Shown here one piece after another: positions 46,062-55,656 of a stretch of DNA of 64,000 nt. The translations under genes were made by a program, and so were the position numbers. Location: NCBI GenBank assembly GCA_018136815.1, contig CM030943.1, positions 1,609,978 through 1,673,977 on the forward strand, written 5' to 3'. The notes beneath the pieces were generated by a model. That model saw only the letters and a program-made list of their open reading frames with translations. It made no database searches and had not been told where the DNA came from. This DNA is from Isochrysis galbana (lineage: Eukaryota; Haptophyta; Isochrysidales; Isochrysidaceae). Every line of letters starts with the position of its first letter. The first letter of the stretch is position 1.

Positions 46062-46697
46062 ATGACACATAGAGACCTTGCCTTGTCGCTCCTTTACCAT
46101 GGCTCTCCCACACCTGAGACGGGAGACCCAGGTATACACGAGTTCGAAGAGCACTGGCAAAGGATTCTCGCCCCTGAACCCGGTGTCCAAAAGTACGCGA
46201 CCCATGACAATGGCGGCGTGGGCTTTGTCGCGTCCGTTGCACAGCGCGATGACGGTAGGCACTTGGTCGATGTACACGGCGAAGCCTCGCATCACGCGTT
46301 CGTGTGCGAGGACATGTTTGTTGGCATCAGCTACCTCTGCCCATTGACTGTATTGTCAGGAGGGTACGACAGAGTGAACGAGCTCAATGAAGCAGGGAAC
46401 TCTTTGCTCTTCTACATCGGCGACCTCAAGTACGTCTTCGTGGGCATCGAAGTGTTCGAATTTGAGGCCGTCGACGAGATCGTCGCATTCGTATCGCCTG
46501 TAGGAGCGAACGACTTTCCGTATCCCTACGCCATCGATAAGACCGGTAGGCATTACCTCATGCTCGAAAAGAAGCAGGGGTACATTGACCCGTACCACAG
46601 CTTTTACGACATCGAAAAGAAGTTCAAGCTGACACACGAGGAGTGCGGTATACATCCGATGCACTCATTGAAGACGATCCTTTCAAGACAAGTGTGA
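46062..46697 (+). CDS. Algal giant-virus-type protein (HDNGG / SPVGxND motifs)
   Basis: 211 codons, intronless. THDNGG near residue 46, LLFYIGDLKYVFVG near 115-130 and FVSPVGANDFPYPYAID near 145-165, followed by YLMLEKK, match a paralogous family I know from phycodnavirus- and mimivirus-like viruses of marine algae (established by memory of motifs, not by search). The middle (60-100) does not fit well, and a protein-like frame exists on the opposite strand over 46,056-46,295. A frameshift or a second overlapping gene is therefore possible. It may be an endogenous viral copy or a host gene acquired by viruses. Confidence 0.5.
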   Translation: MTHRDLALSLLYHGSPTPETGDPGIHEFEEHWQRILAPEPGVQKYATHDNGGVGFVASVAQRDDGRHLVDVHGEASHHAFVCEDMFVGISYLCPLTVLSGGYDRVNELNEAGNSLLFYIGDLKYVFVGIEVFEFEAVDEIVAFVSPVGANDFPYPYAIDKTGRHYLMLEKKQGYIDPYHSFYDIEKKFKLTHEECGIHPMHSLKTILSRQV

Positions 46698-46699
46698 GG

Positions 46700-47400
46700 A
46701 GAGGTCCACGTCATGCGTGACGAGGAGGCCGCTGGAATTTTCATCGAGGGCGGGGGCACGCACTAGTAACCATGCATCCCCTTGCTCACAGGAGCGCCCT
46801 CATGGTGAGCTAGGCCCGGTGTCCTAGGACCGAGCTTTTTTGTATTTGATGTTGCTCGACCAGAGTCCCCACGGGAGGGGAAGAAACCCTGAGGGAAAGG
46901 AGACCAAATGAAGGCAAGCCGCCTCATTGCTGGGCGTGTGCCCCGTCTGGGTGAGTGCCCCTCTTTCTCTTTCTCTCCGCCTCTCCCTCCTCCTTTTGTC
47001 TGGGAGAGTTGGGGTCCCGCTGGGCCTCCTCTTTGTTGCGCTGCCGTACCTACCTTCTCTCTCCTCCCCAACTGGGAGGGTCGGTCCATCTGACCGGCTT
47101 GCGGCTTGGCTTCGCCGTCTTCTTTCGCTCTCCTGCTCTCCTCCCCCACTGGGAGGGGTCTGCCGCTTTGACCACTCGGCTGGTCCCTCGCTGGAGGTTT
47201 TGCGGTCCCTCTCACCACTTGGTTGCACGGCCATCTCTTCTCTCTCCTCCCCTACTGGGAGGGTCGGTCCATCTGACCGGCTTGGCTGCGCCGCAGTCTC
47301 TTCTCTTTTCTCCCTTGTGGGGACTGGGAGCGGTCGTTCCTTTGGGAAAGATTGGCCCTTTTCGTTGGCCAACTTCCAACTTGCAACTTGCTTTCATTCA
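46700..47400. repeat. Dispersed repeat plus minisatellite
   Basis: agagtccccacgggaggggaagaaacYcYgagggaaag...gagaccaaatgaaggcaagccgcctc (46,861-46,926) also occurs at 54,878-54,946. From 46,950 to 47,340 units of ctctctcctccccaactgggagggtcggtccatctgaccggcttg recur (clear copies at 47,055 and 47,236; degraded ones at about 47,130 and 47,310). Confidence 0.75.
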
Positions 47401-47861
47401 ATGTCATTCACATTTGATATTTGTTTGTTTTCAATTTGTGTAAGCGTCATTTGGATCCCATCCGTACTCCGCTTAGGAGGGGGTATCACAGGGTGTCTTA
47501 TTTCATGTCCAATGTGTCATTTGTCATTTGTTGTTTGTGGTTCTATACCGTTAGTGTTAGCGTGCCTTGTGTCTTGTGTGGCAGTCCCCCCTAGGTATCT
47601 TTTAATCATCTTGTCATGGCGTGGCGCGATGGCGGCGCGGCGCGCCGCTCTCTCACCGCCGCCGGGGCTCGCGCTGCGGGCGCTCCCGGCGATAAGAGGC
47701 AAGGCTGCGAGCTTCATTACAAAACCTTGGTCCACGTTAGCATGTGCAAAGGAAAAGGATGGATTGAAAGCGCCGACCGCCCTGTGTACTGATATTGACG
47801 TTCTACTGGTAAAACAGTTCCCGCGCGCATTTTCGCGCGCGCCACCCCCCAGGGGGCACCC

Positions 47862-47879
47862 AAATGTCCCGGGACATTT
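47862..47879. repeat. 18-bp perfect palindrome AAATGTCCCGGGACATTT
   Basis: A perfect dyad, followed by further cgggacatgtcc, aaatgtcttg and ccggacatttt half-site-like words within 60 bp. The surrounding open frames show no domain. Confidence 0.8.
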
Positions 47880-48009
47880 CGGGACATGTCCTTTTGACAA
47901 AACAGCCCCAAATGTCTTGTTGACTGTCCGGACATTTTGGCCAGGGCCTAAAGGTTCATGATCTCCGGCTGAGGCTCGTTTTTTTACAAAGTACAAAGTT
48001 CCGCCTACG

Positions 48010-48379
48010 AGAGCCCTACCGAGCCACCCTCGATCGTGTCGCCGCGGTCCCGACCGCCCCACGCCCTCGCATCCTGGCAGAAGATACGCCCGGAATCACA
48101 ATTCCCAACCCTCACCGCCATTTCGCACCGGGCCACACCTTCTCACCGCCGTCAGCTCCGACGGAGCTGTTGGCGCCCAGTCCCGTGGAGCAGCACTATA
48201 TGGAGCTGATGAAGGCCATGGCCATGCATGCACAGCTCCTGGTGCAAAATGCAGGCTGGTCTCCTGATGTGGTGAAGTGGGACAGTGATGATGATAGCGA
48301 CGCAAAAGATGATTGGATCACCGATGAAAATGTCACTCCAAGTCGAGAGATGGTGATGGTGGCAGATTTGATGCTCTGA
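48010..48379 (+). CDS. Possible ORF fragment, Pro-rich then acidic, unknown
   Basis: A plus-strand frame without an early ATG runs to TGA 48,379. A Pro-rich leader is followed by PVEQHYMELMKAMAMHAQLLVQ and an acidic DSDDDSDAKDDWITDE. Composition is protein-like, possibly a gag or transposase remnant. There is no recognised domain. Confidence 0.3.
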
Positions 48380-48794
48380 TGCTCCGATTGCCGATTTGTC
48401 ACATTGATGTGCAATGTATGTGTATATGTGTGCAATGTGAGTGCGTGGGTTATGCGTGTGTTATGTCGTTATGTCTGTGGATTGGGGGAGGTGTGTGGGG
48501 GAGGGTGTGGGTTGTGGGTTGGCTACGTACTGATAATATCATTCATATGCATCCGTATAGCTATATAGCTATAGATAGCTAATATAGCTAGCAGTAGCGC
48601 AGTAGCAGTGGCAGCCCGTAGCCTGTAGCCTGTAGCCTGCAGCAAGCCGGGGCCTCCTCCTCCTTCCTCCCCGGCCCAGGCCGCAACGCCGGCGCAACTC
48701 GCTCCGGCAGGCAAGCGCCAGGCGCCCCGCAGGCTCACCGTGTTTGTTCCGTGTTTGCTGCGCGGCACGGAGCATGGGATGGAAACACGGCGAA

Positions 48795-48850
48795 ACACGG
48801 CTGTGTTTGGCCTCTGTAGAAACACACTGATCCTGTGTTTCACATGTAGG
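48795..48850. mobile_element. Right-end remnant of the CCTACATGTGAAACACA MITE
   Basis: gaaacacggctgtgtttggcctctgtagaaacacactgatcctgtgtttcacatgtagg parallels the right end of the MITE at 21,768-21,959, ending in the exact 17-bp terminal repeat (48,834-48,850). No left end was found. Confidence 0.7.
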
Positions 48851-49220
48851 ATCTAGAAGCGAGCACAGTGTGCGTGCAGTGTGAACGGGCATCCCTGTCA
48901 CTGTGAAGCGTGACCTCTACTAAAGAGTATTGTAGTAAGTACAGCATCAAGCTGCTAGGTGTGTCTGGAAGCGACACGTGCGCGCGCCACAGAGAGAGGG
49001 AGAACTCTCTCTCTCTCTCTTGAGGATGGCCCCCAGCAGATACGTTAGAGTACCCAGCGTTACTCTATTACTGAATAGCTTGAGGGGAGGAGGGAGAGGA
49101 GAGAGAGGGCGAGTGTGTGCCCCTTTCCTCCGCCGCCGCCGCGCCGCTGCCGCGCGGAGAGGCGCGCGCCGGGGGTGGGAGACAGAGAGAGAGGGGGAGG
49201 AGAGAGAGGAAAGAGGGGGA

Positions 49221-49255
<35 letters not shown>

Positions 49256-49383
49256 AAGAGAGGAGGAGAAGGAACAAAAGAGAGGGAGAAGAGAGAGAGA
49301 GAGGAAAGCTAGCGAGGGTCGAGACAGCAGAGGGGGCAGCGGGGGGTGAGAGAGGGTGAGAGGGGGGTGAGAGGGAGAGAGAG

Positions 49384-51015
49384 ATGCGGCGGCGGAGTGT
49401 GGAGGAAGACGACGAGGACGAGGTGCTTGAGCTGGCGGAGCGGGAGAGCGAGAGTGGTTCCGATGATGACGGTCAAGAGCAGTCGTCCGAGCGCGAGGAG
49501 GAGGAGGAGGAGCGCTCCGATGAAGCGAGTAGCGTGAGCTGCTCTGAGGATGACGCGCTCGATGAGGAGGAGGAGGAGGAGGGTGGGCAGGACGAGAGCA
49601 GCGACCCGGCGAACCGGCGCAAGGAGGTCGGAAGCGAGCACACCGTGGATGCCGTGCTCGAGCGTGAGGCAGCTGTGCCGACCAAGGGCGCCTTTTTCAT
49701 GCATGATGACCGGATGGGCAGCACGCGGAAGCCGCCGCCCCCGCGCCGTGCGCCAAAGAAGGAGGAGATGATGTGGTCCCACGACAAGTTCGAGGAGCTC
49801 ATGCGGGAGGAGGAAGATCTTGCTGCACGTGGCCGCAGCGGCGAATTCGGTCGCGGGCGCGGCGGCGGCAAGGGCGGGCGTGGCGAACGCGGAAGGAGAA
49901 GTGGGGGTAAGGGATATGGGAAGGGGGATGCTGTCCAGAATCCTTCAGCATCAGCGCCCGCATCAAGCGGCCGGAGCTCGCGTGTTGGCGATGGACGGGC
50001 ATCCAGCACCCCAAAGTCGACTGCCCCGGCGCAGCGGAGGCCGGTTAGTGCTGACCAAACTGTAGCGCCGGTGAGGGGCCAAGGAAGAGGTCGTGGTGGC
50101 AGGGGTAAGGTGGTGCAACGCGATGGTAGAAAGGATGCCCCAGCCGCTCCCAAGGGTGTAGGGCAGACGGTGCGCGCGAGCACGATGCCGTTAGCCAACG
50201 CCCCTACCAAGGCACTTGCTGAAATGGAGGCCGCCCCTGCATGTACGCACATGGCGGCCCCTAGGGAGTCCACCGACGGCGTTATCATGACTTCCATTGA
50301 ACAATCGACAGCCGCTACGGGGGTTAGGCCGAGCTGTGACAGCGGCATGCGTGCCACACCAGCACGACGTGCCGCCATGGCCACACCCAACCATGGGAAA
50401 CTGAACAGTGCAGCCGCATCGTTCGAGCCGCAGTATGCACGGATGTCGCCGGCTGCGATGGGCGCCATGCCTCCGCCGGCCATCGCCGCATGTGGCACAA
50501 CGTCGCCTGGTGCCACAGTCTCCGCCGACGCCATGCAAGCTTGGGCAGCAGGCGGGATGATGGCCGCCTACGCGCCGCACTTATTTGGTGCGGACTCGTC
50601 CCACGGGTATGCGCCAGAATACGCGCCCGATTACGCCGACATGGGCGCGCACTACTACACGGACGCGACCCTGTCGCGCGACGCGCAGATGAACGGCTCA
50701 ATGGGCAATGGCATGGGTGTAGCAATGACAGCCCATCTTGGGATGGGTCAGCAGTTCATGGAGGGTGCGTATGTTGGAGACCATGGCGGCAGTGAGCTCG
50801 CCTCGCCCGTCGCATTCCATCACACCGACGGCTTGTTCACTCCCGAGCACATGACGAGGCTACAACGCGAACAGAAAGGGGCTGGCATCAACCCGAGGCC
50901 AAACCTCGAGCTCAATATCGACGGCTACTCGCTTAACACGACGCAGATGGGTATGTCTGTCCTGGTACCAACCGGGACGCGCCGGGTGACCATCGAGAAG
51001 CCGAGCGATACGTGA
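49384..51015 (+). CDS. Btz/CASC3 (MLN51)-like exon junction complex protein
   Basis: Single-exon frame of 543 aa. Residues 1-90 are Glu/Asp/Ser-rich. A Btz core follows: VPTKGAFFMHDDRMG (about 98-112) and then EEMMWSHDKFEELM (about 125-138), matching the GxFxxHDxR ... WxHDKF pattern by which CASC3/Barentsz clamps eIF4A3 in the exon junction complex. An RGRGGGKGGRGERG segment (about 155-170) could bind RNA. The C-terminal half is Ala/Met/Gly-rich and disordered, ending in LVPTGTRRVTIEKPSDT. The family acts in mRNA localisation and nonsense-mediated decay. Unlike other genes here, its 5' flank is purine-rich on the coding strand. Confidence 0.72.
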   Translation: MRRRSVEEDDEDEVLELAERESESGSDDDGQEQSSEREEEEEERSDEASSVSCSEDDALDEEEEEEGGQDESSDPANRRKEVGSEHTVDAVLEREAAVPTKGAFFMHDDRMGSTRKPPPPRRAPKKEEMMWSHDKFEELMREEEDLAARGRSGEFGRGRGGGKGGRGERGRRSGGKGYGKGDAVQNPSASAPASSGRSSRVGDGRASSTPKSTAPAQRRPVSADQTVAPVRGQGRGRGGRGKVVQRDGRKDAPAAPKGVGQTVRASTMPLANAPTKALAEMEAAPACTHMAAPRESTDGVIMTSIEQSTAATGVRPSCDSGMRATPARRAAMATPNHGKLNSAAASFEPQYARMSPAAMGAMPPPAIAACGTTSPGATVSADAMQAWAAGGMMAAYAPHLFGADSSHGYAPEYAPDYADMGAHYYTDATLSRDAQMNGSMGNGMGVAMTAHLGMGQQFMEGAYVGDHGGSELASPVAFHHTDGLFTPEHMTRLQREQKGAGINPRPNLELNIDGYSLNTTQMGMSVLVPTGTRRVTIEKPSDT

Positions 51016-51045
51016 ACGAACGCGATGCATTAACCGCGCGACGCT

Positions 51046-51072
51046 GTTTGGGCCTCATCGCGAGGCCCAAAC
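51046..51072 (+). terminator. Perfect 11-bp stem-loop after the Btz gene
   Basis: GTTTGGGCCTC-atcgc-GAGGCCCAAAC begins 31 bp after the stop codon. It could be a 3' UTR structure affecting stability or 3'-end formation; no T run follows, so a bacterial-type terminator is not implied. Confidence 0.5.
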
Positions 51073-51099
51073 AAGACCGCCATCACTACCTGCTGGGGC

Positions 51100-52050
51100 G
51101 GCTTGCGGAAAGGTGGGCAAGGCAGGTACTCGCAGCAATACATTGCGTCGATGGGCATCCTGCTGCATACCAGTCAGGCGCTACGTGACCCGCGATGGCG
51201 GCAGCTTACGCAGAGGCCGTGCTGACCTCATCGTTGCGAATGCTTGACCACCGGGCGGCTGGGCGGACAAGGTCAATCATCATCAGAGCCTCTATTAGTT
51301 CGTCGCATGGGCATCTTCTCATGATCATGGATCATCATCTCAGGGGCCAAGCGGAAAAGGCGGTGCGGTGCTGCAAAACGTGCGGTCGCTCTTAGCTCAG
51401 TCGATCGTGCGGCTCTAGTGTTTCGTGGGACTAGGACCTCGCGTTGACGCGTTAGCATTCGGGTGATCTCACAGTCCGAGTCTTTTAGTCCGTTCTTGTC
51501 TTGTTCCTCTTGTTCGTGGTTTTCTTTTCCCAGTGTTACCGTACTCCATTTTGACATCTTGCCGGCCAGGTCGTTGATCACTCTCATTCGGTATCTTGTC
51601 GTCTTTAGCCCTCCGCCTTGCAGCATATCAACTAAGTTTATGCACTTGCACTTGCACTTGGTTAGGCCCAGACTCTCCCTCCCAGAGAGCGGGGCACAGA
51701 TCGCACGCGCTAGCCAGCTTGTCGCCCTGACCAAGCCCTCCTCCACCTGGACCCCCCTGATCAGGAAGAGGGTGCAACTCGAGGTTCCCTTTTGTTTTAC
51801 CCCCCCCCCATCACCATTTGTATATTGTTTACAACTTATAAAATTGTGCCCCTCAACTTTGCCTCATTGTCATTGGTCATTGGCTGTATCACCACCCCAA
51901 AAAATGTGTCCCTAGATGCAAACGTTTCTATGGGTCCAATTGTTGCAGACGGCGTTGTAGAGAATTCGCTGCTTGTCACGGGATGGGGGGGTCGACTACG
52001 CGGGGTGATCGCGAATAATAAAGCAGTCATTCTCACCTTCACCTTTGACG
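51100..52050. other. Intergenic with a retroelement fragment
   Basis: At 51,631-51,775 the hairpin ACTAAGT...ACTTGGT and aggcccagactctccctcccagagagcggggcacagatcgcacgc...cccctgatcagga match the 59.8-kb element (59,910-60,015). The rest holds no recognised gene. Confidence 0.55.
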
Positions 52051-52099
52051 TTTGATATGTTGGTCATCGTGCATCGTGATATTATCTACGCTATTTCTA

Positions 52100-52380
52100 G
52101 GCGGAAGGTATTGCATAAAGCGGGCAAAGGGCCAGAAGCGCGTACGTGGAATGGATGAGATCTTGGAGTCGGCGAAGCGCATCTGCGGCGAGAAGCTCGC
52201 GTCCTCGCGCAACTCAATCAAAGCGGCGCTGAAGATGAAGAACAAGCGCGACGTGCGACGTGCCTGCAACGATGGGGCGGCCGGTCAGCTACCCGCCAGA
52301 CCTCGAGGAGGAGGTGATGTTGTTCATCAAAAACTTGCGGCGATGCAAAGTCGTGGGAGCCCTGTGGCAGCCCGCATAGT
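52100..52380 (+). pseudogene. Fragment of a CENP-B/Tc5-type helix-turn-helix transposase
   Basis: A frame with LESAKRICGEKLASSRNSIKAALKMKN changes frame near 52,265 into MGRPVSYPPDLEEEVMLFIKNLRR, then stops at TAG 52,378-52,380. The GRPxxYPxxLEEE pattern followed by a helix is typical of the second N-terminal helix-turn-helix of pogo/Tc5-like transposases. The catalytic domain is absent. Confidence 0.4.
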
Positions 52381-52439
52381 GGCTAGGCCAGATGTGTCGG
52401 ATCAGCCCGATGACCGATGACCGATGAAAGCGGGAGTCC

Positions 52440-52791
52440 TGCTGGCACTTTCCAAAAATAGAACGTCAAACTTTTGGCAACGAGGGGTAGTCTCTCCTCC
52501 TGTGTGCCACGTTTTTTAATAGAAGTAGTGTGCGACGTGGACGGCCGCGTGTTGATCGGGGAGGAGGAGAGAGAAGAGAGGAAGGGGAGGGGGTCAGGGG
52601 AAGAAGAGAGACGCCAATAAAGGGAGAGAAGAGAGGGAAGAAGAGAGGAGGCTTTTTGAGAGAGCGCACGGCACGGGGAGGGAGACGAAGAGAAGTGGAA
52701 GAGGAAGGAGGAGGAGGACAGGAGGAGAGAGAGAAGAGAGACCGGCAAGCGGTAGACTAGTAAGAGATGGAACAAGAGGAAAGACACAATA

Positions 52792-52845
<54 letters not shown>

Positions 52846-52866
52846 AGGGAGAGAGAGAGAGGGAGG

Positions 52867-52924
<58 letters not shown>

Positions 52925-52960
52925 GAAGAAGAAACCGAGTCCGCACTACTCACGTACTCT
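52440..52960. repeat. GA-rich microsatellite block
   Basis: Two GA runs (52,796-52,838 and 52,870-52,921) and gagg repeats lie upstream of the gene at 53,062. The final 100 bp before that gene switch to C/T-rich sequence. Confidence 0.85.
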
Positions 52961-53061
52961 CTCTCTCCAACCACGCCACCTTCCCTCTACATAAACTACT
53001 CTCTCCTTCTTATCTCGTAGGGAGTCCTTTTCTCGCCGTCCCTCTCATCCCCTGCACCGCG

Positions 53062-53241
53062 ATGCCGCCCCCCCAGTTCAACCGGAAGCGGGGTAAGACG
53101 CTCGAGCAGGTGAGACACTTGAGACTGCAGCTGGCGAGATTGCTTGGTGCTGTACAGACGCGATCGTTTGGGTTCACACCTACACACCCACACCCACCCA
53201 CACCCACCCACACCCACCCACACCCACCCACCGACCCACCC

Positions 53242-53284
<43 letters not shown>

Positions 53285-53753
53285 CCCTCCCTCCCTCCCT
53301 TTCTCCTCCCCCCCCTCCCGCATCCCGCCGTTTCACCCCTACCCTCTCTCCTTCTCTTCTCATCCTCTCCTCCTCCACCACGTCGATCCCTGGCTCTCCA
53401 CACATCCCAAACCGCCTTGCGAGGGACTGCGCTCGCGCGATGCACTCTCAACCTGCGCAGCAACCCAGCTCCACTAGTTTACCGCACCTAGTAACTAGAA
53501 CCCTGAACCCACATGCCTGCCCACCATCTCTGTGCAGCGCCGCCGGCAGCGGGTGAGGGAGAAGAAGGCGGCCTACAAGGCCAAGGGTGGTCTCTCGAAG
53601 GAGCAGGTGCAATCCAATGCCACACCGCTCACGCGCAGGGCTGGGGCCGGAAAATTGCCAGCGATCACCAAGAAGAGCCTGAAGAAGGCACGAGTGCGTT
53701 CAACCAATGCTAGAAGGGAAGCTGCCGCCGACACTTCTAAGATGGAGATGTGA
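53062..53753 (+). CDS. Small Lys/Arg-rich protein, probably nuclear or nucleolar
   Basis: Exons 53,062-53,109 and 53,538-53,753 join in phase 0 to 87 aa. The intron (gtgaga...tgcag, 428 bp) carries (cacccac)n and CT microsatellites. The product (QFNRKRGKTLEQ, RRRQRVREKKAAYKAKGG, LPAITKKSLKKARVRS) is strongly basic with RVREKKAAY like small ribosome-biogenesis or nucleolar factors. The family was not identified. The short first exon makes the start less certain. Confidence 0.5.
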
Positions 53754-53759
53754 CGATCA

Positions 53760-54285
53760 CATTCATGTGGAGGATACTTGAGGTAGTGCTGTGACCATGC
53801 CCAGTGACACGATTCTTCCCTGGTACCACTGCAAGGCCGCAAACACTCGTTGTAGGTTAAGTGAGTTGCATGGCGTCTTGGATGCGTGTCCCTGCTGTTA
53901 TGTCTTCGTCGTCGGGCGTTGGCGTGCAATGGCGATTTCAGTCCTGACACGTGCTATGGGCTTGTCTCGTTCGTCTCACGTCACCGTGGCCATAGTATGG
54001 AGACATAAAAGATTAGCCCGGTCACTCACTGCGGGGGTGCGGAGGGCACCATCAGTATTGGGCACACCAAGACCTAAATAAGCTTCCTGTAGGTTCTGGT
54101 ATGAGCGATCGTAGAAAAAACATCGGGGTTTCTCCGGTCTTCGGCAATATTCAAAAAATACAATGTTTAATTTTAGGGTTGTTAAACGGGTTTTTAAAAC
54201 TACTAGTAAGAGTTGGGCTGCATTTTTTGACCGTGGCGCGATGCCCAATAAAAAACCTCCAAGGGGGGCCACCTGCCACCACAAA
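53760..54285. other. Intergenic; nothing recognised
   Basis: No gene or strong repeat. Sequence is near-balanced in GC, including an AT-rich 54,100-54,290. Confidence 0.45.
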
Positions 54286-54329
54286 AATGTCGAACACGCG
54301 ATGACTACAGACTCATAGGCAGAGGCCCC

Positions 54330-54872
54330 TCGGGCGCCTTCCTCTGGCTCGCTTGGCGCTCACGGCTCACCGGCGGACCGGCGGCCGCTGGCTCCGTGTG
54401 CATCGCGCGGTGCAGGTGTGTCTCTCCTCCTCGCGCCCCCCATCGGCCGCCATCCCTCCCACCCAAAAAGGAGGAAACCCCAACAACGCACTCCCTCCCT
54501 CCCCCGCTCTCTCAGGGAAGCGGCCTTGCGGTGGCCGCCGCCGGCGTCGCGCTCGCCGTCGCGTCGGTGCCCTGAGGGCGCCACTTCTCGCACCCCCATC
54601 ACACGCTCGGGATCGTCGCCTTCGCCCTCGCCCTGCTGCAGCCGCCCAACGCGCTCGTGCGCGGCACGCCCGCCGCCCGCACCACACGCCGCGCCGTGTG
54701 GCGGGTCGCGCACAAGGGGACGGGCTACGCCGTGCTCGGCGTGGGCGTCTACCAAGCCCTCTCGGGGCGCGCCCTCATGCCGAGCCAAGGCGACGCCGTT
54801 CTCGTCGCGTACGTGGTGCTCCTGGGCCTCTCCTTCGGGGTGCTCGCGTGCTCGCGGGGGGGCTCATGGTAG
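54330..54872 (+). pseudogene. Cytochrome b561-like membrane domain fragment
   Basis: Two exon-like pieces (to 54,415 and from 54,516, intron gtgtgt...ctctcag) read GGRWLRVHRAVQ then a transmembrane helix GSGLAVAAAGVALAVA. A TGA at 54,573-54,575 follows, then GRHFSHPHHTLGIVAFALALLQPPNAL and VAHKGTGYAVLGVGVYQAL. The order H-x-x-Q, HHxLG, LQPxNAL, HK-x-x-GY fits the b561 domain of DOMON/ferric-reductase proteins, with haem-ligand His residues present. The N-terminal part is missing and the in-frame stop disrupts it. It lies between a 24-kb-element fragment (54,287) and the repeat shared with 46,861, so it may be a captured gene piece. Confidence 0.6.
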
Positions 54873-54949
54873 GGTGAGAGTCCCCACGGGAGGGGAAGAA
54901 ACTCCGAGGGAAAGGGAAAGGAGACCAAATGAAGGCAAGCCGCCTCCGG

Positions 54950-55650
54950 AAGCTCGCGTCCCATGCCTCTGAAGGGCTGTATCTCACATGTTACATGTTA
55001 CGTACATCAGTCCCTCCACTTCCACACGCACTACAGCCACAGCTCCACTCCTCTCTCCACACAAGTGCTGTCATGTGTGTGGTGGCTTGGCTTGGTGTGT
55101 TGGTGTCGGTGCGCATGTGCATGTGGTGGTAGTAGCGGCACTCATGCCTCATGCCGATTCATTACATTATTACTAGTATTATCATTCGCTGCGCTTTATT
55201 GTTAGTGAAAATATGAAGATTGTGAAGCCGGCCTTGAGTGCGTGAGCTCGCAGTGAATTGTCGACTACGACAGGTAGGGAGCCCCCCTGACCGTAGCCAA
55301 AAGCGTAGCAGATACGAGTTTTTGGCCTGGCGCACCGTAGCAGCGCAAGGCGCGACGACCAAGTAGGAAGGGCCATCCACCCGAACTACGAATAGCTAGG
55401 TGTGGGGCGCAAATGGCTCATCGTACTCCATCCAAAAGCTGCGAAGTAGGCATGCTTTCTTGTCTCATCATCGACCTATCATCATCATGCTGTCTGGCTG
55501 TTGCTGGTTCAAATGGATAGCAATCGTTTGGATTGCTGTCGTCGCCTTTGGCCATTGGGGGAGTAGCAACTGCCACCAACGTACTGTGTGCAGGCCCATG
55601 CTATTGGGCCGTGGCCATGTTCTTGAATGTTCGCTTCTCCATCCACTTCT
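54950..55650. other. Intergenic; nothing recognised
   Basis: Follows the dispersed repeat at 54,878-54,946. GT-rich words (55,070-55,135) are the only pattern seen before the 3' end of the next minus-strand gene. Confidence 0.45.
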
Positions 55651-55656
55651 AGTAGC

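Noticed and set aside
47617-47700. Another MER...PKRPR retroelement leader
   Set aside because: The ATGGCGGCGCGGCGCGCC start looks similar in composition but does not align with the other leaders and lacks the upstream hairpin.
49473-50534. 353-codon minus-strand ORF opposite the Btz-like gene
   Set aside because: It mirrors the Glu-rich and RG-rich sense codons as Ser/Pro runs; the sense strand has the HDDR and WSHDKF motifs.
53174-53240. Telomere-like (CACCCAC)n repeat
   Set aside because: It lies inside an intron, is short, and the unit is not a standard telomere repeat; a simple microsatellite is enough.
54573-54575. TGA in the b561-like gene as selenocysteine or readthrough
   Set aside because: No selenocysteine is known at that position of the family and no SECIS-like element could be argued by eye; truncation plus flanking repeats favour a pseudogene.
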